This document shows, piece by piece, positions 15,532 to 23,916 of a stretch of DNA of 36,979 nucleotides. The stretch comes from Ruminococcus sp. (GTDB lineage: Bacteria; Bacillota; Clostridia; Oscillospirales; Ruminococcaceae), in the NCBI GenBank assembly GCA_017519415.1, contig JAFWSI010000023.1, positions 1-36,979 on the forward strand. The letters run 5' to 3'. Below the pieces are notes generated by a model. That model did not search any database and had not been told where the DNA came from. It saw only the letters and a list, made by a program, of their open reading frames with translations. The position numbers and the translations under genes were made by a program. Position 1 is the stretch's first letter; the number at the start of each line of letters is the position of its first letter.

Positions 15532-16439
15532 GCTATCGACCCGGACACGAAGCAGAGCGTATACTCGATCTCATAGGGCACGCTCATAGCCGTCGTATCG
15601 GCAGATACGGGCATACCGTGATCGAAGCCCGCAACAGGCACCTCGAATACGGAGCTTCCCTCCGTAATAACAGGAAGATACTTTTCTCCGTCCACTATCA
15701 TATAATCGTACTTGTCGCTGCTCCACACTATCTCTGCGGTAGCCTTTCCGTCCTCAACGGTGAGCTTTGCGGGAGAAGCCACAGTGGCTCTGCCGGAGCC
15801 GCCCTCCAGCTCCACCTCAACGGTATACTCGCCGTCGGCAAGTCCGAGCTCCTCGAGGGTAGTGTATCTGCTCTCGGAAAATGCGTCATCGGGCAGTGAA
15901 TCCGCACGGAACACAAGAGTCCTTCCGTACCACTCCTGCTTCTTGGCGCTGAGAGCGGCGCATTGTATCTCCTTGTCGAGAGCCTCAACAGGCACGGTGA
16001 ACACGGACTGTCCCGATTCATTGGAGGTATATCCTATGCATTCCGAGCTGTCTGCGGATTTTGCCTCCTCCTCAGTGCCCATGAACAGCTTATCGTAGGA
16101 CTTGCTGTCTATGATAAGATCGGCGGTAAGCTTCCCGCCGCCGACCTTCAGCACACAGTCTGCTATCTTGAACATCGAAGAGCTGGAATCAACGGAGATA
16201 TGGTATTCTCCTTCCTTAACTACCTCTGCGCCGACAGCCTCCATTCCCTCAAAGCCCACCTTGTTCTGGGGTGCGGTCTCATGCTCTGTGGCAGCCTCAG
16301 TTGCAGCTTCTGTGGTAAGCTCTGCGGTGCTTTCAGTGACGGCTGTCGCTGCCCCGGGAGTTTTTTCAGATGTTGCGGTCTTTGTACCGCAGGACGTAAG
16401 CACTGCTGCGGTCAGGATCAATAATAAGCTTTTTTTCAT
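15528..16439 (-). CDS. Lipoprotein with two tandem beta-type repeats, importer-associated
   Basis: 303 residues. Lipoprotein signal 'MKKSLLLILTAAVLTSCG' (Cys17) and a Thr/Ala/Glu-rich linker precede two related domains of about 100 residues. Each has the order 'GEYHISVDSSSSM / GEYTVEVELEGGSG', 'LTADLIIDSKSYDKLF / ATAEIVWSSDKYDYMI', 'SVFTVPVEALDKEI / SVFEVPVAGFDHGM' and a final 'V/PYEIEYTLCF'-like strand. The pattern resembles NEAT-type ligand-binding beta-sandwiches, but I cannot place it firmly in a named family. It sits between the CbiK-like lipoprotein and the binding protein, so it probably captures or relays a corrinoid, tetrapyrrole or metal outside the membrane. GAGG lies nine bases before the ATG. 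Confidence 0.65.
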   Translation of the reverse strand: MKKSLLLILTAAVLTSCGTKTATSEKTPGAATAVTESTAELTTEAATEAATEHETAPQNKVGFEGMEAVGAEVVKEGEYHISVDSSSSMFKIADCVLKVGGGKLTADLIIDSKSYDKLFMGTEEEAKSADSSECIGYTSNESGQSVFTVPVEALDKEIQCAALSAKKQEWYGRTLVFRADSLPDDAFSESRYTTLEELGLADGEYTVEVELEGGSGRATVASPAKLTVEDGKATAEIVWSSDKYDYMIVDGEKYLPVITEGSSVFEVPVAGFDHGMPVSADTTAMSVPYEIEYTLCFVSGSIA

Positions 16440-16458
16440 ACATTACCTCATATACTTA

Positions 16459-16483
16459 GAACGGGCAGCCGAGACCGCCCGTT
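16459..16483 (-). other. Intercistronic hairpin between the CbiK-like gene and the two-repeat lipoprotein gene
   Basis: AACGGGC (about 16460-16466) pairs with GCCCGTT (16477-16483) in the 59-base gap. No T-run follows, so it is more likely an mRNA stability or processing element than a terminator. Confidence 0.4.
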
Positions 16484-16498
16484 CCGATATTCTTATTC

Positions 16499-17536
16499 TC
16501 ACACAGTCTCTGCTGCCTTCTTGGCATGCTCGATATAGAGCTGTCTTACAGCCTCGTTCTCTCCCAGACCTCTCAGCAGGCATTTTACTTCAAAGCCTTC
16601 TGCTTCAAATGCAGACTTCCATGAGTCCTCGTCGTCGCCTGCCATATCGTTGTTGGCGTGATCGCCCGCAACTACCATAAGAGGCTCAAGAACTACCTTT
16701 TCGTAGCCGCCCGCCTTTACAAGCGCGAGAACGTCCTCCAGTGAGGGCTCCGCTTCAACGGTGCCCACGAAGTAATTGTCGTGGCCGTCAGCCTTGAGGA
16801 GCTCCTGCATCCTGCTGTACACGCCGTTGGACTCAGCCTCTGTGCCGTGTCCCATGAAGCATATAGCGGTCTTGCCGTCATCGTATTCTGAGGTCCAGTC
16901 AACTATCGCCTGCTCAACGCGCTTGAAGTCGTCGTCGCTCGTAAGGAGAGGCTCGCCGAAGACAACCTTGTCAAAGGCGTCGGAATAGCTTCCTGCCTTT
17001 TCGATGAGCTCGTTGTACTCGATACCGTTCATAAGGTGTGTGGGCTGTATCACAAGGTTCTTTACACCATTGTCAACAGCTCTCTTCAGCGCTGCGTCTA
17101 TATCGTCGATGAGTATGCCGTCACGGCGCTCAACATGGTCGATTATGATATTTGCGGTAAATCCGCGGCGTACAGAATAATCGGGGAATGCCTTTTCAAG
17201 TGCGTCCTCGATAGCGCCTATCGTCAGACGGCGGCTGTCGTTGTAGCTTGTACCGAAGCTCACCACAAGGAGCTCGTTCTCGCCTATGCCGTCCTGATTG
17301 CGGACATTGTCGAGAGAAGCGTCGCCTGTATCATAGTTCTCCTCCTCGTCCTCTTCGTCCTCGGGCTCGGCGGTTGTCACGGCTTCTGTTGTGGTCTCTG
17401 CCTCAGTAGCCTCTGTTGCAGCTGTTGTCTCCTCAGCCTTGCTCTCTGAGGCCTTTTCCGAGTCTCCGCAGGCTGTAAAAGCAGCCGCAGCTACTGACAG
17501 TCCCATGAGCATTGCGATGATTTTTCCGTTTTTCAT
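16499..17536 (-). CDS. cbiK: CbiK-like sirohydrochlorin cobaltochelatase with lipoprotein signal
   Basis: 345 residues. An N-terminal lipoprotein signal ('AAAAFTAC', Cys23) and a long Thr/Ala/Glu-rich linker precede a complete CbiK domain from about residue 70. The chelatase His motifs are intact: 'IQPTHLMNG', 'FMGHGTE' and 'VVAGDHANND'. CbiK normally inserts cobalt into sirohydrochlorin in the cytoplasm; Desulfovibrio has a periplasmic form. Here the protein should be tethered outside the membrane, so it may bind or relay a tetrapyrrole or cobalt rather than serve biosynthesis directly. It is first in an operon with a two-repeat lipoprotein and an ABC importer, behind a B12 riboswitch. I chose ATG at 17536; an ATG at 17545 is also possible. 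The longer frame reaching 17791 runs through the riboswitch and is not real. Confidence 0.85.
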   Translation of the reverse strand: MKNGKIIAMLMGLSVAAAAFTACGDSEKASESKAEETTAATEATEAETTTEAVTTAEPEDEEDEEENYDTGDASLDNVRNQDGIGENELLVVSFGTSYNDSRRLTIGAIEDALEKAFPDYSVRRGFTANIIIDHVERRDGILIDDIDAALKRAVDNGVKNLVIQPTHLMNGIEYNELIEKAGSYSDAFDKVVFGEPLLTSDDDFKRVEQAIVDWTSEYDDGKTAICFMGHGTEAESNGVYSRMQELLKADGHDNYFVGTVEAEPSLEDVLALVKAGGYEKVVLEPLMVVAGDHANNDMAGDDEDSWKSAFEAEGFEVKCLLRGLGENEAVRQLYIEHAKKAAETV

Positions 17537-17580
17537 TGTGATCATTTCCTTTCCTTGGAGGCAAAGACCGTGCGCGCAAC

Positions 17581-17608
17581 AAAAAAAGCCCCTGCGCAGG
17601 CAGAAGGC
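17581..17608 (-). terminator. Expression-platform terminator of the cobalamin riboswitch
   Basis: An eight-pair minus-strand hairpin (17588-17608, one bulged base, four-base loop) is followed by seven T. It lies between the aptamer and the ribosome binding site of the CbiK-like gene, so ligand binding probably stops transcription here. Confidence 0.75.
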
Positions 17609-17692
17609 ATTGCAAACAGACCCTGCGAACAGAGTCTGGGAAACAGTACGATCAATACCTCGTGACCTGAAGCTTTCGCTTCCGTACCAACA

Positions 17693-17876
17693 AAACGGCA
17701 GGTTTCCTGACTTATGTATCAACACGCAATGCAGCCTTCCCGATAAGCTCAGTGGCTCCGCAGTACCCGCGGAAAGCATTACGCTCCTCAATCACAGTGA
17801 CGAGATCGTGCAGGACTCTTACCTGCTTCCCTTTTACCCTCCTGCATGACCTTGCAGCCATAGGAGGCACCGTTTG
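17693..17876 (-). promoter_or_regulatory. Cobalamin (B12) riboswitch aptamer
   Basis: On the minus strand the conserved blocks occur in order: GGTGCC, then AAAGGGAAGCAGGT with AGTCCTGC, then CGTCACTGTGA, GCCACTG, GGGAAGGC, and finally the B12 box AGTCAGGAAACCTGCC (17697-17713). This is the classic cobalamin-binding RNA. With the downstream terminator it should switch off the transport operon when adenosylcobalamin or another corrinoid is plentiful. Confidence 0.95.
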
Positions 17877-17896
17877 TCATATTTAATTATATAATG

Positions 17897-17906
17897 GTTC
17901 ATGAAC
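17897..17906. repeat. Ten-base palindrome at the transcription start of the riboswitch operon
   Basis: GTTCATGAAC is a perfect palindrome at the predicted transcription start of the riboswitch transcript. It may be a repressor site or chance; nothing else supports it. Confidence 0.25.
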
Positions 17907-17913
17907 AAGAACA

Positions 17914-17942
17914 ATTATATCAGATTGTTTTTGTTTTTTCAA
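17914..17942 (-). promoter_or_regulatory. Promoter of the riboswitch-controlled transport operon
   Basis: TTGAAA (17937-17942) and TATAAT (17914-17919) with a 17-base spacer. Transcription starts near 17907, about 30 bases before the aptamer. The promoter lies directly after cbiC, with no clear terminator between, so read-through from the biosynthetic operon into the riboswitch is possible. Confidence 0.75.
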
Positions 17943-17986
17943 GCTTTTGGCGAATTTTAGGCTTTATCAACAAGAGTGCTCGACTT

Positions 17987-18622
17987 TTACAGCTGTTTTT
18001 GTTTGTCAAGCATATACAGCAGCGCATTGCATATCGCAGCCGCAACATTGCTGCCGCCCTTTCTTCCCCTTGCAACTATGCAGGGTATGCCCGACTCTAT
18101 GAGCATTTCCTTTGACTGCACCACATTCACAAAGCCCACGGGAGCACCTATTACCAGCTCTGGCACAAAGCTTCCGTCCGCGATATGCTCGCACAGGCGC
18201 ACAAGAGCTGTGGGGGCGTTACCCACTGCATATATCACAGGTCTGTCAAGCAGAGCGGCCTTGTCCACGGAGGCTGCCGCTCGTGTGGTGCCGCTGTTTT
18301 TTGCGGTTTCCGCCACGTCATCGTCGGCCATATAGCACACGCATTCGCAGCCGTGACGCGCAAGAGCCCCTTTGTTTATGCCTGCCTTTGCCATATTCGT
18401 ATCCGTCACTATTACAGCTCCGCGGCTGAGTACACCGAGAGCCCTGTCAACTGCATTTTCCGAGAACCAGAGATTATCCGCATAATCGAAATCCGCTGTG
18501 GTATGTATGGCCCTCATCACTATAGGCCTGATCTTTTCGGGTATATCCCTGTCAAGCTCGCTACCGATTATCTCAAAGCTGCGCTTTTCGATCTCCGACG
18601 GCAGCACATATTCAAGCTTCAT
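17987..18622 (-). CDS. cbiC: Cobalt-precorrin-8 methylmutase
   Basis: 211 residues, the normal length. Moves the C11 methyl group to C12, giving cobyrinic acid in the anaerobic pathway. The catalytic His is in 'MRAIHTTADFDYADN' (His40); other family motifs are 'TDTNMAKAGI', 'AVGNAPTAL' and 'GAPVGFVNVVQSKEML'. The start ATG overlaps the TGA of cbiP by four bases, so translation is coupled. It is the last gene of the fifteen-gene operon. No clear terminator follows before the riboswitch promoter at 17914-17942. Confidence 0.95.
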   Translation of the reverse strand: MKLEYVLPSEIEKRSFEIIGSELDRDIPEKIRPIVMRAIHTTADFDYADNLWFSENAVDRALGVLSRGAVIVTDTNMAKAGINKGALARHGCECVCYMADDDVAETAKNSGTTRAAASVDKAALLDRPVIYAVGNAPTALVRLCEHIADGSFVPELVIGAPVGFVNVVQSKEMLIESGIPCIVARGRKGGSNVAAAICNALLYMLDKQKQL

Positions 18623-20088
18623 ACGCCCTCCTCCAGTATCCTGTATATCATTTCCATATCAAGCGCTTTCCGGACACTGTCCGCAAGAATATCCAGCTGA
18701 GCGCTGCGGTATTCTCTTCTGTCCACGGCTTCGCTGTCAAAGCTCAGCCCCTTTTTTTCATAAAGCCTGCGTATAAGTCTTTCCGACACCTCCGCGCTGT
18801 CAAATATCCCGTGAACATAGCAGCCCGCCGCATTTTCCGCGAAGCTTCCGCCGCAGTCCGTGAGAGCGCAGTCTCCTCCGGCGGTCTCGCCCATATGCAC
18901 CTCATAGCCGTAAAACTCTGCTCCCGAAAGGCAGGAGAAAAAGCCCCCGACAGCTCCGAAACGGCCCGTAACCCTTGTCTGCCGCTTTTCGGTGCCGAAT
19001 ACGGTATCGCAGTCAAGGAGCCCCATACCGCTTATGCTGCCCCCCGATTCGCTGCCCAGCGGGTCGGATATGGATTTCCCCATGATCTGATAACCTCCGC
19101 ATATCCCGAAAACCGGGATACCCGCAGCAATGCAGTTCATTACCGCTTCTTCAAGCCCGCTGCTCCTGAGCCACCTCATATCCTCCACTGTGCTCTTGGT
19201 CCCGGGAATGATTATGATGTCGGGCTTTCCCAGAGCCGCAACCCTGCCGGCAAAGCGCACGGATACTCCCTTATACTGCCTGAAAACGTCCACATCGGTG
19301 AAATTCGAGATCTTCGGAAGCCTTATGACCGCTATATCTATAAGGCCGTCCGCAGTGGTCTGCATGAGCTTTTCTGAAAGGCTGTCCTCGTCATCAATGT
19401 CGCAGTCTATATAAGGCACGACTCCCGCGACACGCTTTCCCGAACGCTGCTCCAGTATATCTATGCCGTCACGGAAAAGTGATATATCGCCGCGGAACCT
19501 GTTCACCACAAGTCCCTTCACCATGGAGCGTTCCTCCTCTTCAAGAAGCTGCAGAGTACCTATCAGCTGAGCAAAAACGCCGCCCCTGTCAATGTCTCCC
19601 ACAAGCAGCACGGGAGCTTTTACCAGCCTTGCAAGTCCCATATTGACAATATCGTCTGCCTTCAGATTGAGCTCCACGGGACTTCCGGCCCCCTCGATAA
19701 CGATAATGTCATACTGCCGTGCAAGCGCCGAATATGCAGACATAATATCGGGTATGAGCTCCCTTTTCCTGCGGAAGTATTCGGCTGCCCGCATATTCCC
19801 GCGCACTCTGCCGTTGACTATCACCTGTGACCCCACATCAGTGGTGGGCTTGAGAAGTACGGGGTTCATCAGCGCCGAGGGCTCTATGCCAGCCGCCTCC
19901 GCCTGAAGCGCCTGAGCCCTGCCTATCTCCGCACCGTCGGGAGCAATATATGAATTCAGAGCCATATTCTGCGATTTGAACGGGGCGACAGAATATCCGT
20001 CCTGACGGAATATCCTGCACAGTGCCGCTGTCAGAAAGCTTTTCCCAACATTCGACATGGTCCCCTGAAGCATTATCGCCTTAGCCAT
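18619..20088 (-). CDS. cbiP: Cobyric acid synthase
   Basis: 489 residues, typical. Amidates side chains b, d, e and g of adenosylcobyrinic a,c-diamide using glutamine and ATP. The N-terminal synthetase domain has the modified P-loop 'GTMSNVGKSF' and 'PFKSQNMALNSY'. The C-terminal type-1 glutamine amidotransferase domain has the nucleophile motif 'GICGGYQIMG' and a 'YEVHMGET' segment. The start overlaps the cobD stop by eight bases and the end overlaps cbiC by four. Also named cobQ. Confidence 0.95.
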   Translation of the reverse strand: MAKAIMLQGTMSNVGKSFLTAALCRIFRQDGYSVAPFKSQNMALNSYIAPDGAEIGRAQALQAEAAGIEPSALMNPVLLKPTTDVGSQVIVNGRVRGNMRAAEYFRRKRELIPDIMSAYSALARQYDIIVIEGAGSPVELNLKADDIVNMGLARLVKAPVLLVGDIDRGGVFAQLIGTLQLLEEEERSMVKGLVVNRFRGDISLFRDGIDILEQRSGKRVAGVVPYIDCDIDDEDSLSEKLMQTTADGLIDIAVIRLPKISNFTDVDVFRQYKGVSVRFAGRVAALGKPDIIIIPGTKSTVEDMRWLRSSGLEEAVMNCIAAGIPVFGICGGYQIMGKSISDPLGSESGGSISGMGLLDCDTVFGTEKRQTRVTGRFGAVGGFFSCLSGAEFYGYEVHMGETAGGDCALTDCGGSFAENAAGCYVHGIFDSAEVSERLIRRLYEKKGLSFDSEAVDRREYRSAQLDILADSVRKALDMEMIYRILEEGV

Positions 20089-21115
20089 TCAGACACCTCC
20101 TCAGAGCCTCAAGCAGTATCCTGTTCTCCTCACGCCGCCTAACCGCTATGCGGTAAAAGCCTTTTTCAAGTCCCGAGAAGCTGCGGCAGTCACGTATAAG
20201 GATACCTTCCTCCAGCATTTTTTCCGCAAGTCCGTCAGCGCTTTTTATAAGCAGGAAATTCGCCGCTCCCTCAAAGACCTTTACACCTGCCGAAGCAAGT
20301 CCGCAAAGGAGCTCTCCGCGCTGCGACCCGATATATTCAACAGTTCTTTTTACATATCCCTTATCCTCAAGAGCCGCCCTTCCCGCAGTCTGAGCAGGAG
20401 CGGAAACGCTCCAGAACTGACCGCTCCGCTTTATGAGCTCCGCAGTTCCGACGTCACCGCATAAGGCGTAGCCCAGCCTGAGTCCGGGTATGGCATAGAG
20501 CTTGGTAAAGGCCTTTAGGATGATACAGTTTCCGTTCATATGCTCCCTGAGACTGAAGCTTTCTCCATTCCGCACAAAGCCCAGAAAACACTCGTCACAT
20601 ACCAGCATGATACCCTTTTCCCTGCATTTCTCCGCGATCCTTCTCAAAAGTCCGGGAGATATGAGCCTGCCTGTGGGATTATTGGGAGTGCATAAAAAGC
20701 ATATATCCATATCCTCGTCCAGTCTGCCGAGAATATCTTCCGTCAGTTCAAAGCCGTTGTCCTCGGTGAGGATATGCTCGTATACGGCACAGCCTGCCTC
20801 CGACAGCGCCCGCCCGTACTCTCCGAAGGCAGGGGCGCATATCAAAGCTCTCCGCGGTCTCAGGGCGTGGACGATACGGAATATAAGGTCGTCGGCACCA
20901 TTGCCGCAGACGATGCTTTCCGCGTTTATCTCCTCATATGCCGCGATACTCTCCGTAAGTCCGCGGCAGTACGGGTCGGGGTATCTTTCGATCTCGTCCA
21001 GTCCGCCGAGAAGCGCCCTGCGCACCCCCTCTGGCATACCCAGAGGATTTATATTTGCAGAAAAATCGATAATGGCACCGTGATCGTAAATATTCCCGCC
21101 ATGCTGCTGTATCAT
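20081..21115 (-). CDS. cobD: L-threonine-O-3-phosphate decarboxylase (aminotransferase fold)
   Basis: 344 residues. A PLP enzyme that makes (R)-1-amino-2-propanol phosphate, the linker between the corrin ring and nucleotide loop. The family start 'HGGNIYDHG' and 'DFSANINPLG' are clear; the PLP lysine is Lys205 in 'KAFTKLYAIPGLRLGYAL'. ATG at 21115 overlaps the cbiB stop by four bases and has GGAGG upstream; the in-frame start at 21139 lies inside cbiB without such a site. It could be confused with histidinol-phosphate aminotransferase, but its place beside cbiB and cbiP favours CobD. Confidence 0.9.
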   Translation of the reverse strand: MIQQHGGNIYDHGAIIDFSANINPLGMPEGVRRALLGGLDEIERYPDPYCRGLTESIAAYEEINAESIVCGNGADDLIFRIVHALRPRRALICAPAFGEYGRALSEAGCAVYEHILTEDNGFELTEDILGRLDEDMDICFLCTPNNPTGRLISPGLLRRIAEKCREKGIMLVCDECFLGFVRNGESFSLREHMNGNCIILKAFTKLYAIPGLRLGYALCGDVGTAELIKRSGQFWSVSAPAQTAGRAALEDKGYVKRTVEYIGSQRGELLCGLASAGVKVFEGAANFLLIKSADGLAEKMLEEGILIRDCRSFSGLEKGFYRIAVRRREENRILLEALRRCLNG

Positions 21116-22077
21116 ACAAGACCTCCGTAAATAATACACCTCAGTACCGCCGCTGCAACAAGCATAAACACCGATGAACCGTACATGAGCCTGTTGGCGC
21201 GGGGAATGTCCGCAGCTTCTATCTCTCTGTCGTCATCGCCGATGTAAGGCTTCCTGTGGAGCTCGCCGAAATACTGCGCGTCCCCTGCAAGGCGTACGTG
21301 AAGCGCTCCCGCACAGGCAGCTTCTGTCTGAGCGGAATTTGGACTGGCGTGCTTTCTGCGGTCCCTTTTCCATATCCGAAGAGCATTCCTGCCGTCAAGT
21401 CCGGAAAGCGCCGCACTTGCAGCCATAAGCACCGCCGTTATGCGTGAAGGGATATAATTCAGAACGTCGTCCAGCTTTGCGGCTGCTCTGCCAAGCTCAG
21501 AATATTTCTCGTTCCTGTAGCCAATCATTGAATCCATGGTATTCACCGCTTTATAGAGTGCTCCCAGAACCGCTCCGCCTATGCCCATATAAAAAAGGGG
21601 AGCCGTTACGCCGTCCGAGGTATTTTCCGCCACTGTCTCCACAGTCGCTCTGATTATGCCGTCGCGGTCCAGTACGTCCGTGTCCCGTCCGACTATCATG
21701 GATACGGCTTTTCTTGCTTTTTCCGTATCGTTTTCCCGTACTGCCCTGTACACCTTCATGCTCTCGCTGCACAGACACCTCGCCGCCGTAAGATAGCAGC
21801 ACAGGACGCTCTCAGCAGCTATGCCGAGTATGATATTGAGCCTGTAGCAGCAGAAAAGGACTGCCGCAGGAACTGCCGCAGATACAGTGCAGACCGTGAC
21901 CGCAAGGAAAACGCCGCCTCTGCGGAGACTGCGGAACCGTTTCCTTACAAAGCCCTCAAGGGCTGATATGAGCCGTCCTATGAGCCTTACGGGGTGAGGG
22001 AGGCTGTAGGGGTCACCTATGGCTGCGTCAAGTATAAAGCCTATGACAAGGGGTAAAGCAGGTATAAAGAATCTCAT
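21112..22077 (-). CDS. cbiB: Adenosylcobinamide-phosphate synthase
   Basis: 321 residues, an integral membrane protein. Joins the aminopropanol (phosphate) arm to adenosylcobyric acid. Family motifs: 'DAAIGDPYSLPHPVRLIG' near the N-terminus, 'VETVAENTSDGVTAPLFY', 'NTMDSMIGYRNEKY' and 'LDDVLNYIPSR'. Several hydrophobic segments are spread through the sequence, including the C-terminus. The start overlaps cobC by four bases and the end overlaps cobD by four. Confidence 0.95.
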   Translation of the reverse strand: MRFFIPALPLVIGFILDAAIGDPYSLPHPVRLIGRLISALEGFVRKRFRSLRRGGVFLAVTVCTVSAAVPAAVLFCCYRLNIILGIAAESVLCCYLTAARCLCSESMKVYRAVRENDTEKARKAVSMIVGRDTDVLDRDGIIRATVETVAENTSDGVTAPLFYMGIGGAVLGALYKAVNTMDSMIGYRNEKYSELGRAAAKLDDVLNYIPSRITAVLMAASAALSGLDGRNALRIWKRDRRKHASPNSAQTEAACAGALHVRLAGDAQYFGELHRKPYIGDDDREIEAADIPRANRLMYGSSVFMLVAAAVLRCIIYGGLV

Positions 22078-22634
22078 ATTCGCTCCGTAACAGTAAGTTT
22101 ATTTCCGTTCCATTCGCAGACCCAGCCGCTGCCGTTTGGAAGCTGCCAGTCAAAATAGTCCTTATGGGGAAAGGCGTATTTTTCCAGCACAGACATTACC
22201 GTGCCGCCGTGGACAACAAAGGCAGCCGACTCTGCTCCGCTGTGAGCGTACAGGATCTGTTCAAAGGCCTCCTTGCTTCGCCTGCGGAAGTCCGCAGGCA
22301 CCTCTCCGTGCGGGAATGCCGCCTCACCTCCGCTGTCGATCCAGCTCTGATATTCGGCAGAGCCCGAGAGCTCCTTATAGTTTTTTCCTTCAAACTCACC
22401 GAAATCGCATTCCCTCAGTCCGTCGGCAATAATCGGCTGCTGACCGGGATATATGACAGCTGCTGTCTCTGTGCAGCGCTTCATGGGACTGCACACAAGA
22501 AGCTCACAGCGGGGATATTTCTTTTCTGAAAGAGCTCTTATGCCCTCGTTGCAAAGAGACTCGTCGGTAACGCCTATATATCTCTTTTCCATATTGCCCG
22601 CAGTCATGCCGTGGCGTATGAGAACTATCTTCAT
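22074..22634 (-). CDS. cobC: Alpha-ribazole phosphatase-like histidine phosphatase
   Basis: 186 residues. Histidine phosphatase with catalytic 'IRHGMTAGN' (His8), 'CSPMKRCTETA', acid residue region 'RECDFGEFEGKNY' and second His in 'FVVHGGTVMSVL'. It should remove the 5'-phosphate in nucleotide loop assembly, from alpha-ribazole phosphate or from adenosylcobalamin phosphate. ATG at 22634 overlaps the cobS TGA by four bases; the longer frame to 22715 has no ribosome binding site. The position between cobS and cbiB supports CobC over a generic phosphoglycerate mutase homologue. Confidence 0.9.
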   Translation of the reverse strand: MKIVLIRHGMTAGNMEKRYIGVTDESLCNEGIRALSEKKYPRCELLVCSPMKRCTETAAVIYPGQQPIIADGLRECDFGEFEGKNYKELSGSAEYQSWIDSGGEAAFPHGEVPADFRRRSKEAFEQILYAHSGAESAAFVVHGGTVMSVLEKYAFPHKDYFDWQLPNGSGWVCEWNGNKLTVTERI

Positions 22635-23401
22635 TTCATCACTTCCGTTATCCTTTCGGAAAATACAGCCGCCGCAAGTATCCATATCTCGCACAGCTGG
22701 AGGAACCAGCCGCACAGATCCCCTGTTATGCCGCCGAAGCGGCGGTAGGAGGAGTACCTGTGATATGCCATGACAAGCAAGGCGGCCAGTGCTGCTGCAG
22801 CGCCCTGTACCGGCAGCAGTACCGTCTGCACAGCGATACCTGCCGCCGCAGACGCTATATCCATTGCAAGTGTTATGTTCCTGTGTGCGGGACGGACAAA
22901 GCTCTGAAGAGAGCCGTCCTTTTTTGCAGACCTGAAGGTAACGGCAGATACGGCGCTGAGCCCGCGTGAAACCACATATCCCGCAGCGATAACTGCTGCC
23001 GTTTTCATGGAATCCACCTGAGTAAACAGAGCAGTCTGAATAATAAGGTATACGCAGAGGCTTATCACAGCAAAGGAACCTATATGGGGATCCTTCATTA
23101 TCTCAAGGCTCCTCTCCCTGTCTGCACAGGCAGCTCTTGCGTCGCTGACGTCGCAGAAGCCGTCAAGATGTATTCCGCCCGTCACAATTATGGGGATAAG
23201 CACTGCTCCACCTGCAAAAAGAAGCTGTCCGATCTCAAGGCGATCGCATACAAAGCGCCACAGCAGCAGAAGTCCTCCCGTCACAGCACCCACAAGGGGA
23301 AAAAATCCCAGGGCATAGCGGCGGTTCTCCTCCTTCCATTCCGTTTTCGGAACGGGTATGCGGGAATACATGAGAAAAGCGGAAAAAAACGATCTCAGCA
23401 C
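22631..23401 (-). CDS. cobS: Adenosylcobinamide-GDP ribazoletransferase (cobalamin synthase)
   Basis: 256 residues, membrane-embedded. Joins adenosylcobinamide-GDP with alpha-ribazole (phosphate). Family features: 'FLMYSRIPVP' at the N-terminus, 'GFFPLVGAVTGG', 'GGIHLDGFCDVSDA', 'IMKDPHIGSFAVI' and late helices ending near 'GGITGDLCGWFLQLCE'. Start is GTG at 23401 with AGGAGG six bases upstream; it overlaps the cobU stop by seven bases. The in-frame ATG further upstream at 23443 lies within cobU without a site. Confidence 0.9.
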   Translation of the reverse strand: MLRSFFSAFLMYSRIPVPKTEWKEENRRYALGFFPLVGAVTGGLLLLWRFVCDRLEIGQLLFAGGAVLIPIIVTGGIHLDGFCDVSDARAACADRERSLEIMKDPHIGSFAVISLCVYLIIQTALFTQVDSMKTAAVIAAGYVVSRGLSAVSAVTFRSAKKDGSLQSFVRPAHRNITLAMDIASAAAGIAVQTVLLPVQGAAAALAALLVMAYHRYSSYRRFGGITGDLCGWFLQLCEIWILAAAVFSERITEVMK

Positions 23402-23916
23402 GGCCTGCCTCCTTTCAGGATAACGGGTATGCCGTAAACACATTCCACCACATTGTCCGCAAGGGCTGCGATACCGGTGTTTATCGCCCCGAGCTCCGAA
23501 ATATATTCGGCTGTGCCCTCCGGATAGGGGACTCCGTCAGCTCCCACCTGATTTGTGACTATCACTGTCTCCGCGGCATTTACAGTAAGGGCTTTTATGC
23601 CGCTCAATATCTTCTCTGAACAGGACTGCACAGTCCTGCCCTGAAACATCTCATTAGCGCAGAGATTGCCTATGCACTCAACAAGCACTCCGCAGCCCGG
23701 CGGCAGTGACAGCTCGCCTATATCCGTATATTTTTCAATCGTCTCGAAGCCCTTGCCACTGCGCAGAAGGCGGTGCCGCTCTATCGCTTCAAGGGCGTCG
23801 GCGCCGAAGGGCTTCATGGCTGCAATATAGAATTTCCTGCCTTGAAAGCCTTCAAGTATCTTCTCGGCATACCACGATTTTCCGCACTTTGAGCCGCCTG
23901 TAACAAGTGTTATCAT
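23395..23916 (-). CDS. cobU: Adenosylcobinamide kinase / adenosylcobinamide-phosphate guanylyltransferase
   Basis: 173 residues, close to the usual 180. Phosphorylates adenosylcobinamide and adds GMP. P-loop 'GGSKCGKSWYAE' at residues 7-14, 'YIAAMKPFGADALEAIERHR' with the guanylylated-histidine region, 'LVECIGNLCANEMF' and 'IVTNQVGADGVPYP'. The start overlaps the cobT stop by four bases. Confidence 0.95.
   Translation of the reverse strand: MITLVTGGSKCGKSWYAEKILEGFQGRKFYIAAMKPFGADALEAIERHRLLRSGKGFETIEKYTDIGELSLPPGCGVLVECIGNLCANEMFQGRTVQSCSEKILSGIKALTVNAAETVIVTNQVGADGVPYPEGTAEYISELGAINTGIAALADNVVECVYGIPVILKGGRPC

Noticed and set aside
17537-17791. N-terminal extension of the CbiK-like frame up to 17791
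   Set aside because: It runs through the riboswitch terminator and aptamer; the lipoprotein signal with its ribosome binding site begins at 17536.
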